Shown here in pieces: positions 47,010 to 57,970 of a DNA stretch of 64,000 nt; within the stretch, counting starts at the first letter, position 1; each line of letters starts with the position of its first letter. The translations under genes and the position numbers were made by a program. The notes below the pieces were generated by a model. It saw only the letters and a list, made by a program, of their open reading frames with translations. It was not told the DNA's origin and searched no databases. This stretch comes from Acytostelium subglobosum LB1. Lineage: Eukaryota; Evosea; Eumycetozoa; Acytosteliales; Acytosteliaceae. Where the stretch lies: positions 63,552-127,551 of the forward strand of contig NW_012236528.1 of the NCBI RefSeq assembly GCF_000787575.1, given 5' to 3'.

Positions 47010-48321
47010 ATGAATAATAACAACATCATACTGATCAATGGGTATGCCTGCTTGCACAACGTCCATCACATACTTATCAATGGGTTGGCACTCAATGATA
47101 CTGAGAAGGACAGAGCCATCACCAATCTGAATGATCATCATGCCATAAAACTATCAATGGTGAAAGACAAACTTCATTATGTCTGGAATCAACTTCTTCG
47201 TCCCAGTCCTCAAACATCAGGTATGTAAATAGAACAATTATATTATGTCTTAATTAATTAATTATGTTAATATATTCAATCCAGCCCCTGGCTCAATCTC
47301 TGGATTTATAACAAATACTTTACCAAATTATCAATCTGAAGAACTCAACATCACTTCTTCTATTATGTCCAGACGAAAGGACACCATAGAATCAATTCTG
47401 GTTCGACTTGGGAAACAAAGAGTTGTTCTGGTTAGATCACCACCATTCACAGGCAAAACATCTTTGTGTAGCCTGATGGAGACCTTCCTCAATCAGTTCA
47501 ACGATGTCGAAGTTGTCCACTTTAGCTTTATCGACAATATTCATCCGAAAAATGACACTACAGAGGAATTCTTCACTCGTCAATGGATTTCCAACACTGG
47601 ACAGTCATGGAACTACTGGCTAAAAGTGGAGCCCAGCGTCCAGAAGAGAGTGATCATATTTGATGAGGCCCAATCAATCTATGATCGATACCCATCATTC
47701 TGGGCTCACCTCAAATGCCTTCTGGGAACTGGAAGTAGCAAGATCCACATTTTACTAATGTCAAATTATGCAGACGTCTGCGACATTAGGGCCACCCCGA
47801 TTGCCTTTGACGAGGATCACAGTATGGACTTGACATCGATATCATTGACCCATCAAGAGTACCAAGAGATTATCAATTCTTTCAACAATGATCAAATGGT
47901 TACTGGAATAACTCTGCAATTGGAATCAATCGAGTTCTTGTGGAGAATGACTGGTGGCCATGTGGGTCTTGTCCGCCTGTCCCTTTATTCCATCGAGGAC
48001 AAATACTTGGGAGTCAAATCAGCAAGTCCTCAAGACATCAATACATTCTTGATCTCTCAAGATTTCGCACAGACAGTGATCAACTCCAGAGCCATTCCCA
48101 AGATTGTAATGGAAGACTCTATGAGGGATATAGTTGAAAGGGTTTTGGCTTCCAAGGATGCTCCATTGCTACAATCATTTCATTCCCAGGTTCTATTCAC
48201 TCTTTTCAAACTTGGTGTATTGACCTCAATGAATCTTGATGATTCTCCTAGGGTGTATTTTGCCTCACCATTGATCCATAGAATCTATTCGAATTGTATC
48301 TCCTCCAAGCTCACACCTTGA
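47010..48321 (+). CDS. P-loop ATPase, STAND/AAA-like, unrecognised family
   Basis: Exons 47010-47220 and 47285-48321; 415 residues. The N-terminal ~70 residues begin 'MNNNNIILINGYACLHNVHH'. The ATPase part has Walker A 'SPPFTGKTSL', Walker B 'RVIIFDEAQ', a sensor-like 'HILLMSN', and then 'TGGHVGLVRLSL', reminiscent of the winged-helix lid of STAND ATPases. The C-terminal region ends '...YFASPLIHRIYSNCI'. Crinkler-type and archaeal-type AAA proteins have similar layouts, but I cannot assign it. It is followed after 186 bp, on the same strand, by the multi-ILEI gene. Whether they are one transcript cannot be told from sequence. Confidence 0.65.
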
Positions 48322-48507
48322 AGTCTCAGAGATCATTTGTCGAATCAGCCCTCATCTGACACAAGTTATTGCCGCCATCGATATTTATATCAAAATCTCT
48401 CTTCTTTTTTCTTTTCCCAGGATGCAGACTTAGGAGTCAACCATACTTTTTTTCTTATTCTCTCAACATCACAACAATACTATATTTTATATTATTTATC
48501 AGTTCAG

Positions 48508-51261
48508 ATGTATGTCACATTAGAATTAAACTGTAGAGACAGTAGCACATCACAGTTCATATGGCTTGAGCAAGACTACACGGATATCGAAGGCTTTGAG
48601 ATTGACGATGGCATCAACATTTGGGTCGAAGATGGGTACGGGCTCGCGCCTTTTACAAGACATCATTACCAAACTACGGATGTATTAGGTGTATCGAGTC
48701 TCATTGACACCATTATTGGTGGCCAACAAGTCGCTGTGATGATCATTGGAACTCTGAGTCCAAGCCAGGTTCAATCACTTTGTAGATCGTTTGGCAAACT
48801 TGGTGGACAACTTCTCGCTACCTATGGAAGCAATGTCAACTATTGCCTTTTGGGTCACAAAGGAAGTCCACAAGGCACTGCCAATGAAGCCATGGGAGAC
48901 TACACAAAGGCCAAAGTCAGTGTCTCTTGCTCAACAAACCAGCTCAATCAGTACACGAGACGACTATCAATCAAATACGCAACCAAAACCAAGATTATTG
49001 ATGTATACTTTGAGAACAAGCGTGTTGACCTTGGACTCAGTGATGGTTTGAATGTCATCGCTTTTGAAGATACCATGTACACCTACGGCTACAGACTTTG
49101 TGGAACTGTTCAGACGTTCAATACACAACTCTATGACAATGACTCCCAAAAGTTTGCCGACTACATCAACTCTTTGGACAGATCCACCATCGTGTTAGTA
49201 CTGACACGTGGAGATGCGAAAGCCAAGCTTCATCAAAATGCAATCGACGCCATCAAAAGTCTTGGAAGCACTATGATCAATCAATATGTCAGTCAGCCAG
49301 ATAATAATAGTTTTGTGATCGTCTCTAGAGCAAACAACCGGAGACCACTGGCAGAAGCCACATCCAACGGCCAAACACGCCCATATATTGTCTCTTTCAC
49401 CCATATGTCCAAGGTAGAGTTCGGTGGTAGTGATATCACAAAAGCACAACAAAATGGAATCGGTGATATTATCATTTCTGCAGGGTCATCAAATCCACGC
49501 ACTGCACCTGCTGGTACATCGAACTATTGTTATACTCACATACAATTATACCCCTCAGAGATCAACCCACAACAACAAGCTCAATCATTCGTCATGAGCT
49601 CCATCAGTGAAGTCACTAGCACACCATACTTTACCACTGGATATTTCCTCAACTCCCAAGCGGCCATAACAACAATGATAAATGATATTGGAAATATCCC
49701 CATTGGCAACCTTGTTGTCATTTGCTCCTCAACGCTCGATAGTGGCTTTATCATGCCCGACGATCTTTCACTGGCGTTCACCACCATTGGATCACAGTTT
49801 TCCTACAACATCACCTCGAACAGTTCATTTGTCGTTATTGGAAGGAAAGACGCAGCACCAGGATCAGTGGCCGAATCCCTCAACAATCAAGGTCCTGTTT
49901 CTGTCCATTCAAATTTCAGCAAGAGTCCAAAGATTGTCAAGCCATTCATTGAGATGAAGGCGGTATCACAAGTAGGTAGTCGCTGAAGGACATTTGCTAA
50001 CCTAACTCCATCTGACTCTCGCTCCATCCACTCGACACCACTCTTAAAATAGCCTTCCTCACCTCAATCACAATTTTTTATCAATGCTGTTCCAATTGGT
50101 GTAATGCCTTCTTTACCCGGCCTAAATGTGATCATTGTGAACCCAATCAATGGTGTCCCTCAGAGATACTACAACTTTAACACGACACAGGTTGGAATTG
50201 GAAATCCCAATCCCTCCGCAGATCTAATGTCAATGTTGGATCAACAGAAGCCTGGTACCATTTTAGCAATATCCAGTGTTGGGAATGCCTCTGATTTCCT
50301 CACTGGCGAAGCCAAACAAAAGATTGTCACTCGTCTTGGTGCATCTGCCATTAGCTCATTCAACAATAATCAATCATATTGCATTATTGCATCCGTGCTT
50401 GATGCCAATGCCGTAGACTCCAAGCTCGTCAGTGAATGCATGTCGCCATCAAATGTAGCCACAACATGCAACATCAGATTCCCCGTTAAATCACTCTACA
50501 AGGATATATCTGGATATGCTTTCTGTGTGGCTTCATTCGCCAAGGAAGAGACCTGTCACATCATGATCAATGGTGATAAGAGCTCTTTTAATCCGTCAAA
50601 CGGATTGAACGTTGCTGTGATCGATCCATCTCTCCCATTCCCTGGGAATGTGCAGAGATATAACTTCAACACATTTGACTACCCGTCAAAGTGGAGCACC
50701 CTGTTGACACTAATACAATCACTCAAGAATGGTGTGCATGTACTTATAGCAGTCAAGAAATCAATGGGCAGCATCTCCTCAACCACCAAGTTCGTCATGA
50801 CGACAGCGCTGTCATTGATTGGCGCTTCTAGATTCATCGGCATCCCTGGGAATAGCTCTTATGTTATAGCTGGAATGAAAGGAACTCCCTCTGGCTCTGC
50901 TGCCGAGTCGTTCTCTGATGGCACATCTCAAGTTTGCATCTCATCGTGGCTACCTGCCCCACCACCTTCCACTCTCACATCTCATCAAGTAGCAGCAGAA
51001 TATGGCCAAATGATGTTGCTTCCATTCAAGACACGCTCTGGAATACTCTCACAAAATAAGAGGTATTATTTGTCACATTCTCTTCTTGTCTCTGACTTTG
51101 GACTTCTTCCAACTCTGGAGGACCAACTATTAACTGTCCCACTCCTCAATGACTACTATATTTGGAACAATCCTGTTGCACCGTTGGACAAAGAACAAGC
51201 TGTAGGTAATGTTTACAAAACAGAGCCATCCTATCAATATATTCTCATGGATGGAAATTGA
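48508..51261 (+). CDS. Protein with about five ILEI/FAM3 (GG) domains
   Basis: Exons 48508-49971 and 50053-51261; 890 residues from the ATG at 48508. The sequence is built of about five copies of the ILEI/FAM3 'GG' fold. The clearest is the last, about residues 657-790: 'GLNVAVIDPSLPFPGNVQRY', 'GVHVLIAVKKS', 'LIGASRFIGIPGNSSYVIAG', 'GTPSGSAAESF'. Others start near residues 31, 174, 337 and 495, each with 'GLN/GIN', a middle 'TIVLVLT'-type strand, 'LGS/LGA' and a closing 'VIG.KG' strand. In animals FAM3/ILEI proteins and POMGNT1 stem domains use this fold, the latter to bind glycans. No signal peptide is visible. Function is unknown. Confidence 0.7.
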
Positions 51262-51359
51262 GATAATAATCAAGTATGATGATATGATTTGTTTATTATT
51301 AAGAGATAACCAGTTCGATGGTAATAAATATATATTATTATAATATAATGTAATGTGAC

Positions 51360-54300
51360 TTAGTTGACACGTGGGATACAGACACGCACCTTGACGAATA
51401 GAAGTACCAGGAATGCCAGAATCATAAAGATTACAATGTTGTGTGCATGGTAGGATGATGCGTATGGCCACTGCTTCTCGGACTGACGCAGAGCCATTGG
51501 AATGAATGACCAAAGATGCCAGCAGGTCGAAAAGGCAAAGCCAGCCACGACCATCAGCAGCCACATCTCATCTTGGAAACAGTTGAAACGCAGGAATGTC
51601 AGCAGGATGGCCAGGACGTTGGCTCCAAACATGCCCAGATTGGCAAGGAACAGACGAGAGTTCTTGATCGTGTCGGACTCTTTGTTGGACGAACGGAAGG
51701 ACTGCTCGGCCTTTCTTGGGCCTTTCTCCTCCTCGACGTCGCCCTGCTTCACCAGCTTGGACTGACGGAATCCTTCAGTGATGACGGGCTTCTTGACAAA
51801 GTCACGCTTCCAGTTCCACATGGCCAGCTTATGACGGCTGATCTTGCGACTCTTGAGCAGACGGACGATCGACGCCGAGCCAGCCTTCCAAGCGGAACAG
51901 TATGTGCCAGCAAATCCAAAGAATGTCTGCTCGGCTCTCCAGAGATCAGTGGGCTCGACCCAAAGAGATGGTCCACTCTTGCCCTGCTCATAGGGTCTCT
52001 TGGCACGCAGGATCATGTATTGAATGATTCTTGGCAAGATCATGACTGGAATCATACCCACGAGAATGAAGATCACAGGGTCCTTGACGACGATTGGCAC
52101 TGTCCACAGACACATCATCAATGGGGCAATACCGTAGAAGAAGGCAGTTGGCGACAGGAATGGATAGATACACGAGTCCATGTTGTAGAGCATCTTGCGC
52201 CATCCAAGCTTGCCTTGAATGTACATCCAGGGCGTCAGCGAGAAGATCTCTACGGCACCCTGAGCCCAACGTTTACGCTGCTCCAGCGTCTCCTTGAGAT
52301 CGACGGGCGCAGTACCGACCACCAGCACCTCGTTGTGGTACCACGACTTGAAGCCAGACACCTGCAGCTTCATACCGGTATACATGTCCTCTGTCACAGA
52401 GTTGTACATAATGCCTCCAATGTCATAGAGTGGCTGGCGACGGAAGATGGCGTTGGTTCCTACGAATGGGCAGGCGTTGTTGGCCGAACGACCCTCCATT
52501 ACAGGACCGTAGAACTCCATGTTACGATGTCCCAACGGGTCGTCCACGGGGTAGATGTTACTGAAGAACTGGGGCGTCTGCACAAAGGCCAGCTCGGCAC
52601 CCTCGTCACTGTAGAAGTAGGGCATCACACGCTTGAGGAAGTCGGGATGTGGCTGCTGATCGGCATCGAGCAGACCGATGAACTCAAAGTCCGCCTTGGT
52701 CGACTCGTTGAACACACCATTGTTGATGTTACCGGCCTTGTTGTGAGGAATGGGTGGCTTCTTGCGACGCAGGTAGGTGCAGCGGGGAGACACAATGCTG
52801 CCTGTTGGCTCAAAGTCAATACGCACATTTCCAGTTGACACCTCGTCGAATGGCAGCTCGTGACGACCCATCATGAGCACCGCGTACTGTGCAAGGTTGA
52901 GTGCTTCGACGTTGAGGAAACGCAGACGGTACGACAGGTTGTGCTCCAGGATGAAGTTCTTGACGTACTCCTTGCGCATGAGCACCGAACGGATCAGTGG
53001 ACGGTACATGGCGTTTCCGTGCCAGAGTGACTGCAGCGATTCGATGGAGAAGTTGTCGATCATCTCACGCTCAGCAGCATCAAACGTGCGGTATGGCGAG
53101 AAGTGGTCCTCACGCAGCATGGCCAGGAACGTGCGCTCAGCCTCGGTGGGATCGTGCGAGTCCTCGCGATTGATTCCAAACCACGAGTTGAGCAGGAAGA
53201 ACTCGACGAACCATTGCACCTCATTCTCAATGATCTCGCGGGTGGTCTTCTCAATGCGGTCGGAAGTCTCGCTGAGGATACCGTGTGGGTCTTCGTTGGG
53301 ATGGGCGACTGGTGGCGCGATCTGATGCACGGCGTAGATCGAACGCTGCAGCAGCTGCATCAGGAAGTTCTTCTCGACGGACTGGAGATGCGCCCAACCA
53401 CGCGACTCACGGAAGTTGATTGAGTCGTCCAGCAGACCGACCCAAAGGTTCTCGCCTGGGTAGTCCATGGACATGGTGGTGCGGAATGTCCTGGATACGA
53501 TGGAGGGTGGCTCCTTGTAGGTGGTGATGTACATCATGACGGTGGGGAACTTCTTGCGACGCTTGGTGAGGATCTGCTCGAGCGTGGTGACCAGGATCAT
53601 AGTGGCCGGGTTGGTGAAGTTGTTGAAATGCAGGATGGTGGCCAGGAAAGAGATGAACTCGACGGCGTAGAAGATCGCCGAGAAAGCCATCGTGAACATG
53701 TCGAACGTGTTGATCGTCCAGCCAGCACGGTATGCAAAGTAGAACAAGTTCCACACGAGGAACACGGCCATTGTCGCCTGCAGGATTGTGTGCGAGAAGT
53801 ACGGCTTGAGCTCAAAGACCACCTCCTTCTTCTCCTCACCAATGATTGACTCGAGCGTCTCGAAAGACTGGTCTTGCATCGTGTTGGACGTGAGCTTGCG
53901 CCTCAGATTGTGTTGGGACTTCTTCTTGGTCAGTGTACCGGTGGACGCGCCATCCTTGCCCTGTTGCAGGAATGCCTTGTGTTGGCGGATCTTCTCCTCC
54001 ATCTCCTCGGGCGAAAGGTCCGGGTCAAACATTGGCTCAGTGTCCTGCTTGTCCTTGGACGCGGCGGCCAAGTCCACATGAGGTCCGCTGGATGAGGGAC
54101 CTTGCTGGCTACGGTCGTCGCCGCCATCGGTGATTGGCAGGCCCTCGGTGACGTTCTCGCCAACGCCACCGCCATTGAATCCATCACTGTTGCCAAAGTC
54201 CATTATAGTGTTCTTCTTCTTGAGTATGCCGTTTGATGTGCCCTTGATCTTGCGCTCAGAGTCCTTTCTGCCCGAGGTCTTCTTCTTCTCTCTGCTGTCA

Positions 54301-54578
54301 CTGGGCTTGTCCTTGGTGTTCCACTTCCACTTCAGGTTGTTGGACGATGGACGTGGCTTCAGGTTCCTGTTGGAGCCCGTGCCACTGATGCCTGACATTA
54401 GCATACTGTCATTCCTATGTGCGCTACCATAAGGTGAGCGTAAATTATTACCAAGCATATTGTTTGGGTTGCCGCTTGAGTGAGTGTTTGTTGTTGTTGT
54501 TGATGTTGATGGAGTATTAATTGGTATATCTCCATCACGGCCTATGCCGCCACCATAAATGTTGGAACCTTCATTCAT
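51360..54578 (-). CDS. dcsA: Cellulose synthase catalytic subunit (DcsA type)
   Basis: A single coding exon of 1072 residues, near the length of D. discoideum DcsA. The N-terminal ~240 residues are Ser/Lys/Asn-rich. The GT2 core carries 'GLLDADQQPHPDF', 'NACPFVGTNAIFRR', 'SVTEDMYTG' and the processive 'QRKRW' motif. Two membrane segments precede it and about five follow ('FLSPTAFFYGIAPLMMCLW', 'VIFILVGMIPVMI', then the last ~140 residues). It makes the cellulose of stalk tube, spore coat and slime sheath. Start choice: an ATG at 54602 reads in frame, but lies inside a 72-nt 5'-UTR intron (54584-54655, GTAAGT..TATTAG), so 54578 is the likely start. Confidence 0.93.
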   Translation of the reverse strand: MNEGSNIYGGGIGRDGDIPINTPSTSTTTTNTHSSGNPNNMLGNNLRSPYGSAHRNDSMLMSGISGTGSNRNLKPRPSSNNLKWKWNTKDKPSDSREKKKTSGRKDSERKIKGTSNGILKKKNTIMDFGNSDGFNGGGVGENVTEGLPITDGGDDRSQQGPSSSGPHVDLAAASKDKQDTEPMFDPDLSPEEMEEKIRQHKAFLQQGKDGASTGTLTKKKSQHNLRRKLTSNTMQDQSFETLESIIGEEKKEVVFELKPYFSHTILQATMAVFLVWNLFYFAYRAGWTINTFDMFTMAFSAIFYAVEFISFLATILHFNNFTNPATMILVTTLEQILTKRRKKFPTVMMYITTYKEPPSIVSRTFRTTMSMDYPGENLWVGLLDDSINFRESRGWAHLQSVEKNFLMQLLQRSIYAVHQIAPPVAHPNEDPHGILSETSDRIEKTTREIIENEVQWFVEFFLLNSWFGINREDSHDPTEAERTFLAMLREDHFSPYRTFDAAEREMIDNFSIESLQSLWHGNAMYRPLIRSVLMRKEYVKNFILEHNLSYRLRFLNVEALNLAQYAVLMMGRHELPFDEVSTGNVRIDFEPTGSIVSPRCTYLRRKKPPIPHNKAGNINNGVFNESTKADFEFIGLLDADQQPHPDFLKRVMPYFYSDEGAELAFVQTPQFFSNIYPVDDPLGHRNMEFYGPVMEGRSANNACPFVGTNAIFRRQPLYDIGGIMYNSVTEDMYTGMKLQVSGFKSWYHNEVLVVGTAPVDLKETLEQRKRWAQGAVEIFSLTPWMYIQGKLGWRKMLYNMDSCIYPFLSPTAFFYGIAPLMMCLWTVPIVVKDPVIFILVGMIPVMILPRIIQYMILRAKRPYEQGKSGPSLWVEPTDLWRAEQTFFGFAGTYCSAWKAGSASIVRLLKSRKISRHKLAMWNWKRDFVKKPVITEGFRQSKLVKQGDVEEEKGPRKAEQSFRSSNKESDTIKNSRLFLANLGMFGANVLAILLTFLRFNCFQDEMWLLMVVAGFAFSTCWHLWSFIPMALRQSEKQWPYASSYHAHNIVIFMILAFLVLLFVKVRVCIPRVN

Positions 54579-54583
54579 TTCCA

Positions 54584-54655
54584 CTAATATATAATCAATC
54601 ATTATTGTATTAGTATTATGTTCGGTTCCATGTTTGATTAAATCATATAACTTAC
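54584..54655 (-). other. 5'-UTR intron of the cellulose synthase gene
   Basis: 72 bp with a GTAAGTTATATG donor and TATATATTAG acceptor on the minus strand, ending 5 bases before the chosen ATG. It removes an in-frame upstream ATG (54602). Confidence 0.65.
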
Positions 54656-55294
54656 CTTAAAAATTATTTTCCAGGTCAACTGGATGAGTGTGTGATTGAT
54701 TGATGGGAGGTGATTGGAGTGATTGAGTGATTGAGTTATAGGTTTGTTGGAAAGGGAAGGAAGTACCAACCTCAAGGATACCAAGAGATAGATTTAAAGG
54801 AGATTGATTGATTGATTGATTGATTGAATGAGTATGAATACGAATGAGGGATGAGGTTGACAGGGTAGTTTTAAGTATTAATGACGCTGAACAACAGAGT
54901 AGAGTGAGTATTTTAATTGACAGGACAGGACTGGACTGGATTGATTGATTGATGGTTGGCTGTTGCTGTCCGGATATTGATGGTACACCTACTCTCCCTC
55001 ACACGCACTCCACACTCCACACACACACATACAGGTAGATAATGTATAAAGGACTTCCCAACAACGATTGTTAAAGATGTTATATGCATGGACGTGCTTT
55101 TAAGCGAGGGATGGTGTGTTGCCATGGCGCCCCTCCACCTTTTAAGCAGCTGCTGCTGACTGCTGTTGCTGACTGCTACTACATATCGGGTACAGATCAT
55201 CCAACAACAACATGATCAGCTGCCCTTAACGTCAAACAGCTTGTTTGACACGATTACGAATACGCGTCAACAACAATAACCAAAAGGTGTTATA

Positions 55295-55295
<1 letters not shown>

Positions 55296-55336
<41 letters not shown>
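55296..55336 (-). repeat. Tetranucleotide microsatellite (TGAT)n
   Basis: About ten copies of ATTG/TGAT in a row, with one variant at the end. Confidence 0.9.
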
Positions 55337-56626
55337 GGATGAGCGTTTGTCATCCATTAACATCATTATTGAGTGGGTTAGTGAGAGTGTGGATGTGTGT
55401 GTGTGTGTGATTGGTGGTGTGATTGATTGATCATATGATGGTTGTCCATATCCAGTATTTGCGTGTATTACCGAGAGATGATGTATGTGGGGTGATGTGG
55501 AAGAGTGTGAGTGGTCACTCTCGTCCTCAAGTGATGTGTCACTAAATCACTCACTGACACTCAACAACAACATCATTAACATGGGGGTGTGGATCAGTGT
55601 GACACACAGCTGGTCGACCAAACGAAATGGGCCATACACCAACCCATGTCATCCAACATACAGGACATATATATATAAAAGAGAAGTACGTAAAGTGGTC
55701 GACATGCGTTGGAACTGCCAATATATATCTAATAGGTTGGACAACAACAACTTGTGTGTGCGTTGTATAATGATGTTATACTGTTGTTGACATTCACACA
55801 AAACATATACACATAAACGACGTTGATTGATCGTGTGTTGATGGTTGAGTGTGTGAGTTCAAGTAATGATAAGGTAAGAGTTTGAATGTGTAGAATGGTC
55901 GACCATAATGTCATTCATTCGGATTACCACGATTCAGACCTAAACAAACCACCGCCATGATGATAGCCAGTAAAGGAAAAATGTAGTGAACAAGAGGTCT
56001 CTACTTAAAGTACTACTCTGAACTAATGAATGAAGGTGTGAGTAAGTAAGTGATTGATGGATTGATGGATGGTGTCAATCAATGGTCGTTGACAGGTGTA
56101 GTTGCCAACCGACGCAAATCAATCACACCATCCTCCTCTATCCTCAATCTTATCTATACATCACCAATGTCATTCAACTATTCTATTCTATCATTCATTC
56201 ATTCATTTCAATCAATATTGTTTATAACATTGTTATTATTATTTGAGAGAAGACAACAACAATAATAATCAAGCATTGCATGCATTGAGAATGAATGAGA
56301 TGAGATGAGCTATGAATTATCTTATCTTTGCAAAGGACACCAACCCATCTTTGAACAATGTTAGTGAATGATGTTGAGATCACCATGAAAACACCATACG
56401 TCAGCACACCTACCTACACCCACCACATCTAAGTGTGCCGTGTTAGCTGAACAGGTAGCGACCTAAAGTGAGTGTGTATGTGTGTATGTGTGTTGACTAC
56501 TTTAGTAGTGAGGATACTTGTACTCTATTCTCTCTCATTCACTCACTCACTACTTGATAATAACAATAACAAACATAAAGTGAGATAGATCTTGAGGAAG
56601 ACTATACCTCTGTTCTAAAACTATTA

Positions 56627-56983
56627 ATGATGATACAATCAACATCTTTGGATACTCTTCCACTTCAAAGTTCATCTGTATACTTTGGTAGTGGTGGTGA
56701 CGTTGATTTAGTTGGCACTTCAACATCATCATCATCATCATACATATTCAACAACAATGAAGATAATAATAATAATGCCTATGATATAATCATCAATGGT
56801 ATCGAATCAATAGAAACCACAACCTCAAGTAATAATCTTTCATCAACTCCAAAGACAACACATACTCGACAACAACAACAATCAACATCATCACCTTTGA
56901 ATATTCACTCATTGTTGGTATCCACTGTACATACACATGCCAATGATCCAACCTATACAGACTTTAAACATCTAAATGAATGA
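56627..56983 (+). CDS. Upstream overlapping frame of the KCTD9-like gene (118 codons)
   Basis: An uninterrupted 118-codon frame that ends at a TGA overlapping the ATG of the KCTD9-like frame by 8 bp (ATGAATGA). Its composition (Ser, Thr, Asn, Asp runs; 'SSTPKTTHTRQQQQS') is exactly that of N-terminal extensions of dictyostelid proteins and unlike local spacer. It is either the N-terminal part of the KCTD9-like protein read in another frame, a small protein made from the same mRNA, or a chance frame. No splice pair in the overlap joins the frames. Confidence 0.5.
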   Translation: MMIQSTSLDTLPLQSSSVYFGSGGDVDLVGTSTSSSSSYIFNNNEDNNNNAYDIIINGIESIETTTSSNNLSSTPKTTHTRQQQQSTSSPLNIHSLLVSTVHTHANDPTYTDFKHLNE

Positions 56984-57970
56984 TGGAAATCAAACATCTT
57001 CATCAACATCATCATCAAAGTCAACAACTACAACATCGACTATTACAGACACTCCAATCAATGATCACACTGAGTACCAACCTCGAAAAGGAGGAGTGAT
57101 CAAACTAAACGTTGGTGGACATCTCTTCTTCACATCGATCAGCACACTGTGTGCCGAGTCCAACTCAATGTTCTCGGCAATGTTCAGTGGCCGCTTCCCA
57201 ATTCAAACAGAGGAGGACGGCTCCGTATTTATTGACCGCGACGGTACACATTTTCTCCACATACTCAACTGGCTGCGCAACAAGTACATTCCACCAATCA
57301 ACGATGACATTGTCAAGGAATGTCTCATCATCGAGGCTAAATACTATCAAATACTATCGCTTGTGGATCATCTGTCGGCGCCACCTCCCCCATCGCCAAA
57401 CCCAAACAAGTTCTCTCAGAAGGAGTTGATCGTGATGCTCAATCAAAGTCATCCGAGCCATCCCATTCAACTGGCCTCTGCCGATCTCTCTGGACTTGAC
57501 CTCAGCGGGCTATCCTTCCGCGGAGCCAACCTTCGCTTTGCCAACCTCGAAGGATCATCACTCAAGTACTGCGACCTCTCATCTGCCAATCTCCAAGATG
57601 CCAACCTCAAACGATGTGATCTAAGATACTCTGATCTATCTCATGGGTATGTAGTTGTTGTGCTCAACTATGTTCCTCGCTCATTCACCCACTCACTCAT
57701 TCATTCCAATCAAACACATATAGTGACCTTCAGAGAGCTCAACTCCAGAACTCCCAATTACAATATTCAACAGCAATCTCTTGTAACTTCTCTGATGCCG
57801 AACTATTGGAGAGCTCACTTCAGAATGCAGACTTCCAAAACTCGCAGCTGAGTGGCGCCAATCTACAGTGTGCCAATCTGCAGGACATCAACCTGAATGG
57901 CTCCAAACTACAGGGAACTTCATTGTATAAAGCGATCAATGTACAGCGAGCCAAAGGATTAAAGAGATAA
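56976..57970 (+). CDS. KCTD9-like BTB/T1 and pentapeptide-repeat protein
   Basis: Exons 56976-57646 and 57724-57970; 305 residues. The BTB/T1 (potassium-channel tetramerisation) domain spans about 43-140: 'IKLNVGGHLFFTSISTL', 'GSVFIDRDGTHFLHILNWLR'. It is followed by about 22 pentapeptide repeats of the A(N/D)LxX type ('ASADLSGLDLSGLSFRGANL', 'SGANLQCANLQDINLNGSKL') forming a right-handed beta-helix, with the intron inside them. The order matches animal KCTD9, an adaptor linked to Cullin-3 ubiquitin ligases; its N-terminal doublecortin-like part is absent here. An unusual feature is the long upstream frame ending over its ATG, discussed separately. Confidence 0.85.

Larger units (their letters stand above)
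54579..56626. promoter_or_regulatory. 2-kb upstream region of the cellulose synthase gene
   Basis: Gene-free. It holds the 5'-UTR intron of dcsA (54584-54655), an ATTG/TGAT microsatellite at about 55296-55336, and two CTTTTAAG-type sites about 40 bp apart (~55097 and ~55138). Further CTGCTGCTGACTGC direct repeats lie at about 55146-55175. The divergent KCTD9-like gene begins at its far end. Large dcsA promoters fit prestalk and stalk expression (inference). A tRNA-like fragment near 56440 was rejected. Confidence 0.45.

Noticed and set aside
48337-48507. N-terminal extension of the multi-ILEI protein
   Set aside because: No ATG in the extension; it starts from TTG and has leader-like A/T and T runs.
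54579-54602. Eight-residue N-terminal extension of the cellulose synthase
   Set aside because: Lies inside a GTAAGT..TATTAG intron with good local splice signals.
56430-56475. tRNA-like D-arm stretch (TTAGCTGAACAGGTAGCGACC)
   Set aside because: No anticodon arm, T-arm GTTCRA box or acceptor pairing follows within the needed distance.
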